DNA of 64,000 nt from Branchiostoma floridae (lineage: Eukaryota; Chordata; Leptocardii; Amphioxiformes; Branchiostomatidae): the NCBI RefSeq assembly GCF_000003815.2, contig NC_049992.1, forward strand, positions 13,020,422 through 13,084,421. Reading direction: 5' to 3'. The first letter of the stretch is position 1. The number at the start of each line of letters is the position of its first letter. Of the stretch, positions 11,501-23,500 are shown one piece after another. Both the position numbers and the translations under genes were made by a program. The notes beneath the pieces are model-generated. The model was not told the origin of the DNA and did no database searches. It worked only from the letters and a program-made list of their open reading frames with translations.

Positions 11501-14500
11501 AGTACCACTACCAGCCAAGCCAAATGAAAAATTGAGTGGAGCTTCAACCATTCTTGCATGTACCAAATATAAATGAAAAATTTGGTAATCAAAAACATTC
11601 TGCTATGTAACATCCATTGGCATAATACCGGTCGGTTTACTGCAATTTCTCAAGCAATGCTAATTTGGCAAATGATCAACGCATCATTTTCTCCAGTTAC
11701 ATGTTGCTGTTACAGCTTACCTTTGCCACTTCTTCTGTGTAAATTATTTTGTCTCTCTGGTCCTGCTAAAAACATAATATCGTAATTGGAACACACCGCG
11801 GAATTGCACGGAGAACGGGCGCGTGGTTGGAAGGGGGTGCACTATACCGGTCGAACGAAACACGGCACAATTAACTGCCGCTATGTACCTTTATTCATCC
11901 TCTGTTGTTCCTTTCTTTCCTGTTAGTAGTTGCACAAAACAAAAATCTGCATAAGCATACAAAAAGCCATGAGAAAATGGGCGTATACTGACAAGAATTT
12001 TCATTTAATTTTGGTCCGTCACAACCGCTATGACGTAAAACTTTACTGCTGGCCGTAGCATTGAAAATGGCGGGAAAATGGCGGCGTACGTTCAATTTGA
12101 CCCATTCAGCCGTAGATCCGGGCGATAATGCAACGGTTCCTCACACTTTTACTCGAGTTGTAGGTCACCAAAAGAAATTCAAGATTGCTGTTGAATCATG
12201 CTCGTCTTGTGCCGTGAGCACATGTGATTATTATCTACAAATCTGGCGATGAACGTGACAGTGTGTTTGTCCCACGACGAGCTCGCCTGCCCCGAAAATG
12301 ACCTGAAAACTTTTGGCCTTGTTGTCTTTGAATGCATTGTTATCGATGCTTTGTAAATTATGTATTGGACACCTAGATGTCTGAAGTGTGCACACCTCAG
12401 AAATAACTATTGTTGCATGTGTAGATCTCTTTAAGTTCCACTATTTTTAATCGACCGGTATAAGGCTTATGACCGGTATTATGCCAATGCATGTTATATA
12501 CCAAACTTACTTTTCAAGTTATCTTAGAAAACACAATTGCCTGTAATGTAAGAGAGTTTCGTATTGAATTTCCCTTTTACCATTTTCTGTTGACTCATTT
12601 CATGAGTCCCTGACTAAACACCAAACCTACCTTTGCAATGGCATCAGCCAAGTCTTGCTGATGCTGCATTCGGAGCTCTGACAGCCGCTCTGAGAGGTCG
12701 CCCTTGTGCTGAGCCTCAAGGTCACGGATATGGGACCTCATTTTCTCCATCTCCTTCAGTTCAGCCTCAAGTTTCTTCCACAGGTTGTCAATGTGCTTAG
12801 CTGAGACTGTGGTAATGAAAAAGACATATGAGTCTATGTCTTTCAAAAATCTCAACAACAGGGATCAATATGTAGAGGAAAGAATGAAGAATTTGGAATG
12901 TGATGTCTTTTCAGTTTGACTTTGACAGTTGCATACACATTCTTTTCCAAATAATGTTTTTTGTAAGCCGTAGTGCCAGGTTTCAAACTGCCGCTGCGTT
13001 CACTATGACGTTAAAGGAATTTGATTTGGTTACTTGGAGGCATGAATATAGAACTGAAAGTCTGAATTGTAAGATTTGATGTTCGCTAACATCAAAAGGG
13101 CGTCTACTTTGGACAAACACCTTATTATGGTAGAATGTAATCAGGAACTGTATTTGGTGTAACTGGTGTCACAAGCATTAAACATAAGATTCAAGCAGAA
13201 ATGTTGTGCATCCAGCACCTACATACCTTCATCTGACAACTTGACGTTACATCCGGCCTTCTCCAGGGCGCTCTCGATCTCTTGTTGCCATGACAACTCG
13301 GCATTGAAAAAGTTCAAGGCGGCGTCCTTCACCCACTGCACGTTGTCATCCACGGAGAGTGACTGAAGAACGCGCAGCTCTTGTTTCAACATGTTTGCCG
13401 AGCGACCCTTGTCACGTAGACGGCACTGTAGAGGAGATGTGCAACAAGAATGTTAGACTCTGTGTGTGTGTATGGTTTGACCAAGTTTAATGGTAAAAAT
13501 TGCTTATTTTACTCTACTCTCCTCCCCTTTCTGTTGCATACCATCCATAATGTTCCATCTTTTTTTGGTAAATTTAGTGCATCATGCTTTTTTAACAGGT
13601 AATTTTTAAGTTTCAGTTGATGACAAATTTTATGAAAAATAGAGTTTTAGAGCCTAGTTGAAAATAGGCAGACAAACCTCATTTGATATAAAGAACTGAC
13701 CAAATTCAATATAACATTAAAAACCTGGATTAGAAATTTTTGCAAACAACAGAGATCTTGCAAACAACCAAACAACGTCACAAAGCCTTGTCAAACTTAC
13801 CTCCGCCTCGCTAAGATGCTGCCTGAGTGCCTTGGCGCTCTGCTGAGACTCCTTCTGAGACTCCTCGGACAGCTTGAGCTGGTCCTTCATGTCTCGCACC
13901 TTGTTCTGGAACTGGGTCCTGTCCTGGATGATGTTCCTCATCTGATCTATCACCTGGTTGTCGTCAACCTATGGAAAAAACAAAAAGAAATTCTGTTTCT
14001 GGGCTATTCTGTTGACAGTTCAGGGCAAGGTGTACATAGCCTACCATCCTCTGTAGTGATCCAGCAAAAGTATTGAGCCAGTCAAATGAAAAATAATCAG
14101 TGACCCAGTGAAAGTATTGAGCCAGCAGTCACTACGGAGGATGGTACTCAGGCTAAGCTGTACATGCATGTGCAAGTTTTTTTTTTCTTTCAAACTGAAA
14201 GGGTGGAGTACTGGATGTTAAATACATTAAGAATTAAAGGACAGACATTTTGCAAATGCCAACATCCTTCTGTGACCTTCCAGGGGGCAATCAGAACCTG
14301 CTATGGAATGATGCTGAAAGGTCAGTGTTAGCACTGTGGAAGGCAATACAGAGTGACATGGTGAGGAAAACAGTTTACACATTGTCCTAAAGTGACTTTG
14401 GAAAGTATGTTGCTCAAGACAGTGCCGTTTTGTTCATGGTGATCCTAAAGTGATACAATGTATGTGTATAGTGAATATCAAGTATTTCTATAGCAGAAGA

Positions 14501-17500
14501 CAATATAACCATTATGGCCATATGGAAAATGTAGATGGAGACTGCAAACATACCTCATAGTGATAAAACTTGAGTCACGGGTAAGTTTGAAAAAGTTAGT
14601 CAATAGTAAGTCGTCACATATAAAATATCATCTATGGTCGAGGTTACAAACAACGAAACACAGGGATATTCAGATTTATGACAATTGCAGACTTATGTTG
14701 ATAGAAAATTAAAGTCAAAATGACTCATTTTCTGTTGCAAATTTTCCAACAAGACTTCAAATCGGATAAATTACCTCATCATCTTCTTCTTCCCCCTTGC
14801 AGCAGAAAGACCAATAAGTTGTCAGTTTTGTTATGAGATTCAAGGTGCAAGCTGAATTAGAGTCATAGTATCTGTCTTCAGTTTAGTTGATTGGTGAGCA
14901 ATTGGGAAAATGGTGCAGGTTTTGGCACACAACATGTTTGAAATGGTGCCATACAGTTTTGTGCACTTAAAGTCGTGATAGGACTATAAATACGACTCCC
15001 TGAAAACATCTCTTCTCTATGATTTTCATAAACCTACAGTGCCTGTCATTTTATTTATCAGTGGTGGATGAAAGGAATTTCCAATTTTACCTCCTCTTCC
15101 TCATCATGCTAGTTGTGGGAACACAAACAAAAACAAACATTTTGTTTCAAAATGGTTGCAATTTTGGTATAAAAAACCACCAACCACGAAAAACACAGGA
15201 AAACAAACAGACAGACCAGGGCTCTAGCCAGCTCGACATTTTTTTCCGTCAGCCAATTCCCATTGTCGCGAAAACACTATTCCAGGAGTTAGAGAGACTG
15301 AACTGAGACCTTGAAAAACGGATTTAATGAGATTATCGTATGCCAAAGGGCACCGACACACATTATCAACAACCATAACAATAGCAAAACAAACAGTGTG
15401 TGGCTTCTACGGCCGTGGACGGCGTCCCCACGCAGCCTGTAGCTTCCACCAAGGAGCTTTTATCAGATTTTTGTCCGTCAAAGTTGACGGATTGGTTTTA
15501 AAAATTTTCCGTCACACACAGCAAATTTCCGTCCATTGACGGAAAAACGGACGCTGGCTAGAGCCCTGAGACAGACTGACAGACAGTGGTTGTCATTTTG
15601 GTATGAAAAACCACCAACCAGGAAAAACACAGGAAAACAAACAAACAGACAGATGGTGGTTGTACAGTTGACAGATTTTGGTATGAAAAACAACAAACAA
15701 ACAAACAAACAGACAAATAGATATACAGTACCTCCTCATCAGGAGAGGCGATGCCAGGTGCGGAGTAGGTGACCTGGATGATGCGGCTGCGGAAGCGGTC
15801 CAGCCGCGCCTGCGCCTGCTCCAGGTCCACCCGCAGCAGCCGCTCCGAGCGCTGCACGTCCAGGAACTGGGCCTTCGCATGCTCCATCTGGGCGCGGGAA
15901 GTCTTGGCATTCTGGAGGAGGAGAAAAATGTCTTCATAAGGAACACACGTTGATGAAGGTTAGATATCCAGGTAATAAGATACGACAAAAAGCAGTTACT
16001 CAAGCAAATGATTTTGGAAACGGTTAGACGTTTCAGACAGCCATCTGGTGTCTTTCATCGGTGATATTGGATAAATCTTGCTGGAGATAGTTTATACATC
16101 CTAGTTGTGAATTGATATACAAAAGAGATCTAGTTGGAGAACAGGTTTATAAGGAACAATTTCGCAAATGCTGCAAATGACATGTCATCAGTCAGAGAAG
16201 TTAGCCATCTTGAACTACTTTGAATGATGTTCCAGTCTTTAGAAATATGACATAACTTCACCTTGTATTTGTGTTGCCGACCAAAACTGACATCTCATAC
16301 TCAGTGGTTCTAACTGTTCCTCTCAGAATAATGCCAGGGTCTGGCTGTACATACCAAAATCAAATTAAGCTGTTCATATTATACTAGAAAAACACCCCAA
16401 GAAATCACCCACCTCCTTCTCCTCTGACAACAGGATCTTGACCCGGTCTAACTCATCCTTCAGTGTCTTCTTGGTGTCGTCTCCATCCTTTGCCTTCTTC
16501 TCACTGTTCCTCAGTTTCTGTGGTGATAAAATGGGACAGTTTTTGGTCAATCATAGAATCCCAAATGCTATCTTTTTTGCCTACATTCTCTTTGTACTGT
16601 ATTTGTATCTCATGGACAAAGCATGGATTATAAATCAAGTGAGCCATAGTGTTCTTATTTTTTGTAGCTATGCAATACAGGAATGATACGGTCATCTCAT
16701 CATGTTTAATCGAGAGTTATGTTACCAACATTCAATGCTATAACACTACATACCACTCTCAGAGTTGCCAACTCCTTCTCCTTTGCTGTCAAAGCCTCTT
16801 CAAAATTCTTGGTCTCACGCAGTCGGGAAAACTGAAATACAAACCAAACAGAATCCGTTAGACCAAGTAGCTCATAAACATCACAATCTGACATTGATTT
16901 TAAAATCTATTTAATATATTTTAATACCTTAAAAGGTTGAACAAATCTTAATACCTTAAAAGGTTGAACAAATCATCTTTTCTCTATGACTTTGTGGAAA
17001 CCTGTTTTGTACAGAAGGGTTGTATCAACATGAAAAATATGGTAACCTGCTAAGCAATGATTAAAAAAATGATGTTACACAAAAGGCGTTTGAAAAGTTT
17101 TAAAAATAACTTACCTTTGCAGACATAGCAGCTAATTGCACATCTTTATCCTTGACATCCTTCTTCAGTTTGTCTGTCTCAGCCTTCAGTTTATTGATGG
17201 CGACCTCCTTGTTGGAGAGGTCCCTCTGCAGGGAGGTCACCAGTCCCTGCGTCATGCTGTAGTCCTTGCGTAGCTTCCCGTTCTCCGTGATGAGCCTGCC
17301 AATCTCTCGCTCCTTCTCTGACAACTCGCTGTGGAGGGTGGAGGTGCTTCCCATGCCACTGCTGATGTGGGACAACTGTGGGGGAAAAACAACGTAAAAA
17401 TCTGTCAATGATAGGTCTCTGCAATCACCAATGTCATGGTAGCTAATAGAGTGACAACTAGGAAAGCTTAGTTATTCTAGTCACTACAATAACTAAGCTT

Positions 17501-20500
17501 TCCTTCTACAATAAACATTCAAGTACAAGATTCAACTGTTATAAATAAGTTTATCCTACATACACCTTCCTTTCACTGCTACCTGTACATGTTTTAAGTC
17601 AATCATAAATGCACACTTCTTTTGGATTTATCTATTTGTTTAATAACAGTACAGTGTAAAAGGCTAGAAATAGTCAACTAATTTAACAGCTATACAGAAG
17701 GTTAGATACATGCAGCAAAGGACATCAAAGGGAAAATACTGACACCTGAAAGTGAAAGTATTTCCTGACCTGGTCTTTTAAAGCCTTGACCTCAGACTTC
17801 CTCTGTTCCACCTCGTTCTCCAGCAGCAGAAGTTTCTGGGTGACCACAGCGTCTCCCTGTCCGGACTCCTTAGCCTTCCGCAGTTCTGTGTGCAGCTGGG
17901 AGACCTCGTTACGCAGCGAGTCGATGATGGTGTCCTTCCTCCTACACTCACCCTCAAACACGGCCAACCTGCTGATCTCATCACCCATACGCAGAATCTT
18001 TTGTTCCTGTTGGTACAAATCTATTGTTAGCAAGACAATGGCACAATTCTAATGTTAGCGAGATAATGGTACAAATCTAACGTTAGTGAGACAAGCCTTT
18101 CTTTTGGCACCCTGTTGAGAACAATCATAGCAGCTCTTAAAAATGATTGTCTCCTTTTGATAATTCCTTTTTCACAAATAGAAATCAGGGTTGGACAAGT
18201 TTTCTAGAATTCACTTGTCCTATTGGGCAAGTGCATAAAAAATTTACTTGCCCGAACCAGCTTTTCCCTTGCCTGAAATTTCAATGACATTCTTCTAAAA
18301 TAGAATGATGTATTTTGACTTCCATCGATGGAATTCTTGTTATTGACTCTGTTTTTCTATGTTGACCAATGCTTGATGTCATGAGTGTGAAAAGTAGCAG
18401 GTATATCAAAATCTTATTCAATGGAAAAAATCTAACTTGCCTGGTTGGGCAAGTGGGGTAGGTCATGCACATGCCCGATCGGCATTTTCACTTGCCCGGG
18501 ACAATAGGGCTAGTGGACTTGTCCAACCCTGGAAATTAGATGCACGTACATGGCAATACATACTATAGATAAGAATAGCAACTGTTGTATATTACAACTG
18601 TAGATTGTAGTTTAGGAGCATGCAGGTTTAAGTTTGGTTCAAATCAAATCAAAAATTCACCTTGTCCTGCAGTAGTGCAGGGGAGACGTCTGGGGTGGGA
18701 GAACCACTGACTCCATTTCTGCCTACCCAACTTCCTGAAATGGCTACAGAGGGGGAAAAGATAGTGGTTAGGATATAGCATGGTGGCTCAAGAACTGTAA
18801 GTGTAATCTAGAAACTGATAGACTATATTTGATGACAAACTCCTTGTCTATTAAAGAAATAACATTTGACAAGGTATTGAAAATTTCTTTACAACGAAGA
18901 TGAAACACTTTTTTAAGAATGTGATGTAAATTGTGTATCATAGACCCTTACTTCTGTGAGGCATCGGAGGACTGCTCTTGGGCGTGTTTGGGTCGCTGAG
19001 ACTGGCCCCAAAACTGCCTCTCCTGGCACCGGCACTCAGGGGGCGGGACTTCTGTGGGGGGTGGGGCAGTACCGGGGACCCTGAAAAATAAGGTAGACAG
19101 TTACAACATATAGTACGATGGTGACCTGGAAACTGTGGCTATCAATCATTGAACTTAAACATAATCATAATGCTATGACATATTTGATATTTTTTATTTT
19201 TGAGTCACACATCCTTTCCAAAGTGTTTGCCATGTGTGGTCATTCTGTGCTATATTTACCTGACCAAGCCCATACCAAGCTAGGTGCAGTACTGGTGGTT
19301 GTAGGTAGGAGATATTTACCTGAACCAGCCCATGCGAAGCTGGGTACAGTAGTAGTACTGTAGGATATATCATATATTTACCTGACCCGGCCCATGCAAA
19401 GCTGGGTACAGTAGTAGTAGGATATATCATATATTTACCTGACCCAGCCCATGGAAAGCTGGGTGCAGTATCGGTAGGATATATCATATATTTACCTGAC
19501 CCAGCCCATGGAAAGCTGGGTGCAGTATTGGTAGGATATATCATATATTTACCTGACCCAGCCCATGCGAAGCTGGGTACAGTAGTAGTAGCTGTAGGCA
19601 GGTAAGGCAGCTGTGTCTGTGAGGAGGAAGCAGGTCCAGGAGTCTGCAGGATGGTGATAGGAGCACTCCAGGCTGGACGCTGCTGGACAGGTGGATAGTA
19701 CACCTGTATAACAGAGGGGACGGAAGGGTTGATATCAAGGAACAATCAATCAATCAATCAATCAATGTTTCCTATAATGCTACAACCTTCCATATTTCTA
19801 CTTGATTGCAAACTCCTTCCGCATTTAACATATCATCTCCTTCAGATAATTACAATCTCCAGATTTGCATTATTTGTATTAAAAAATAGCGCAAAGAAAT
19901 AAGGGCAAAGCTAGTACCACTAGTATTTAGTGCAGAAGTTTAACCCATCCTTAGCACTAGCGTACAGGCCCTAGGGGCATTCCATTATTATTGAACAGGG
20001 GGAGAGGATCCAATACTAAACAACAGCTAGTGAAATATGCTTTTTCTACACATTAGGTGTTTCTTTAAGTTGACTCACCCTGTTCTGACTTACCCTATGT
20101 TGATACTGCAGGCATGGAAAGAAAAGAGTGGAGGCAGGTGTGAGATTTAGATCATTATGAAATTGTACAATCCAAGGCAGGACAAAGGAAAAGTGAAATG
20201 TAGACAAGGTAAACAAAATACAGACATCAACGTTCAAGGAAAATACAGACATCAACGTTCAAGGAGGTTGAAACAATTAGAGAACAATTAAGAGTGTGAA
20301 GCTAAGTATTTCCTTCAGAAGGATAAGTACTGAAAATACTTTGTTGCCATACTACCAGAAGGCATCCCAACAATTCAAGATCCCTTCCTCTTAAGTGAGA
20401 AAATTGTTATCTTATGAAATATTTATCAAGCAGTTTGGGGCTATTTTGTTCTCAAAGATTATAGACTTCCATGGAACTAAATAAGGCAACCTGCAATTAG

Positions 20501-23500
20501 AGCCCATTTATGAAGAATTGCTATCAAATTTGAATCCAACGGCCGTATAAATAATACAAAAACAAACTGACTCTTTAAACGCCGTCGACTATTTTTAGTG
20601 AATTCTGGCACCTTTTCCAACTTAGCTTTCAAAAAGGTGCAGAGATATTTGTAAATCGAAGCTCAGAGGCGAAGGATCATATTGAAATAGAAGCATGAGA
20701 AAGTTACAAATGAGACCTAAGAATGTGAGGTATGAAAAGATCACCAGACTTGTGTACATGTATACCAGTATGTTGTGATTTCACATTCTTGACTCGAGTC
20801 ATACCTGGGGTGCATCCTCCACCACCAGCTCATACGGCATTCCTCCGAACCCAAACTGGATCATGTCTCCAGGCGCCAGGCGCACGGCAGCGTTCTGGAT
20901 ACGGCAGTCGTTCACGTACGTCCCCTGGACCGTGTTCAGGTCCTGCAGCACAAAGCAGTTCTCGACATCGCTGTATTCGACAACGGCGTGCTGGCGCTCT
21001 ACGCTCTGGGCCTGAGACAAAGACAAAATGTTGACAGGTTACAACGTTGTACAGGACAGGTTCTTTTTAATTTCTGGTGCTGTCATTCAAAAACAGTTGT
21101 TGTTCTAGTCACCATGGTTATACTAATAACACCCAGAAGCATCTTAAACTCAAGATGGAATCCTAAGTGACCAAAATTAAAATTTGTACTAATTAGTCAA
21201 GGAAGAGCTCAGAGGAAACTTTTTGTGCTGGTCCCTTATCCATTATTTATCTGCTCTAATGGTTTACACTATTACAGGTCTATGTATATCAAAACCTTCT
21301 GTATATATACATGCAAAAATGTATCATAGAATAAAGCATACTTGATCTATTTTATTTCAGAATGCTTAAGAATCAACAAAACATCTACAAACATTTATCT
21401 AAATAAAACCTAAAGTTTGCTGAAATCTTTATCTGTAATGATACTTACTTGTCCAGCTACTACTAAGTTTTCCCAATCAATCAATTTAATAAATTAGACG
21501 AGGCTACCCTTTGTTCTGAGCTCTAGCTCTGTGCCTGAGGGGTCATGCAATGGAGTTTCAAAGGAGCAAACAATGTACATAAAGTCACGGCTTGTTAGGT
21601 TCATTGAATGGCAATAAGCCAATAATCATGGGGACGCTGTCTGGGCAGTTTGAATTGGTAGGAAGAATGGTTACTGAGAAATTGTACTGCCTCAAGACAG
21701 GTTGAAACTGTAACAGTTTTGTTGTTTCAATCAAGAACAAGCCTTTATTGCTGACTTGCTGTAATAGCAGATGCATATGATTTAGAATCATTTATAATAG
21801 GACAAGTTGTCCTATTCAATTGATAACAGTTTTTTAGTGACTGTTGTCAACAGTCACTAAAAACTGTTATCAATTGAATCTTTCAAAAAAGACCATGGAG
21901 AGGCCCATACAAGAAAAAGAGAAAAGTTGCTCCCTGCACAACACCTCCAAACACACCTGTTTTAATATACTCTTGCTGTCTCTCTCCACACCATGATTAA
22001 TATATTAACCTTTTTGACACTGAGCTTCCAACGACCTGTCAGTTAGCCATTGTTCAGCTACAACATGTAATATTACTCCTGACCAGTATGGCAGTCTTAC
22101 CAGTCTCCAAACAAATCTTTACAGAATAAACGATGGGTGAAATTGGTTTTAACCGTCTGCTACAAAGAGCTGGCATGTTGGCATGATGCTTTTGTAACCT
22201 AATTGTCAAGCATCAACCATTCTTTATCACAGTACTGTGACCCCATGGATGCTGATGCCAAAATATGTCTGAACATTAGCAAGGTGTGAAAAGATCATTT
22301 CAACAGGCAGATAACAGTTATTCTTAACCACTTACTATTAAAAATAGATACCCGGTAAAAGTTACTACTATGAATAAAGATTTATATTTTGTAGGTTGGC
22401 AGAAAATGTTCAATATTATGATACATATAGATGTAACTAATGCTACATTCTATTTTGAAGGGAGAGTATACTAAACTGTGTGGGGAACTTATCTCATCCT
22501 GGTACAACATTCCGTACCTACTGCCATGGTGTAAGCAAGGTGGTTTAGTAACACAAGGTACAACCAAGCCTGTTTTTAAACGTTGTACATGTGTACATAC
22601 AATTTGCTTTCACCTTAAATCTTCTACACACTTTCAAAAACAAGTAACTCATTCGTCATTCCTTACGTTTGCAAACAGCACACGAACCATACAAGCTTTA
22701 AATCCCTATTTCTAGGGTGCTTGACCCTAATTAATCGCACTTTAGGACTGCAGGTGGTGCTATTTAAACATTGCTTGTTTACAAACTGTGTGCAATTGAG
22801 ACTTATTACATTTAGTATTATTTACACTTTTAAAGACCAACATAGTCTGCCAGACTGGGAGAGAAATCTAAAGTACCTGTATCTAAAGTTGTAACACTTT
22901 GGTTTTGACAGTCTGGTGAATGGGGAATATTCCTTTTGCAAATGGAATGGAATGTGCAATGTATCTAAATTAAAAGCCCTAGACTCTAGAGTCAAGCTAG
23001 TGAAAAGTTGTTCTGTTGCCCAAACCTTGTTAACAACCGTACAGATTAATTATTCATGCCTAATGGCAAACTGTGTCCTTCTGATCCCAGCTGCAGTCTA
23101 CAAATGGAACAACCCTTTTAACTTTGGCGTAACCACTCCTGGGTTGCTAAGCAACTCAGAGATTTAGTGCACTGACTTTGCTTGGCATATATACAGCTAC
23201 AAGATGTAAATCCCTTTGAGTGCTTTCAAGGTCGCAAATAGAAAAATCTGCTCCAGAACTTGATCTCCCAGAGCCTTTAGCTATGGTACACAATAGAATA
23301 TTATAGATCATGCTGTAACATGTGCTTCTTTCATGTTAGTGATGGGTAAATACATGTAGAGCCAGACATGACTTTAGTGGACAGCCTTTTGAGGTACCAG
23401 AGTTGCACAGCTGGTGTGTTACGCCGAAGCCAGACTATATTTCATTTGCTCCATCCATCTATTGTAAAGTTGTCAAGACTTTGGTGGAGGCCTGTGGTTC

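Noticed and set aside
19194-19382. Continuation of the 183-codon minus-strand frame beyond the fourth repeat unit
   Set aside because: The fifth spacing (62 bases) shifts the repeat out of register and the composition changes; this part is best read as intron.
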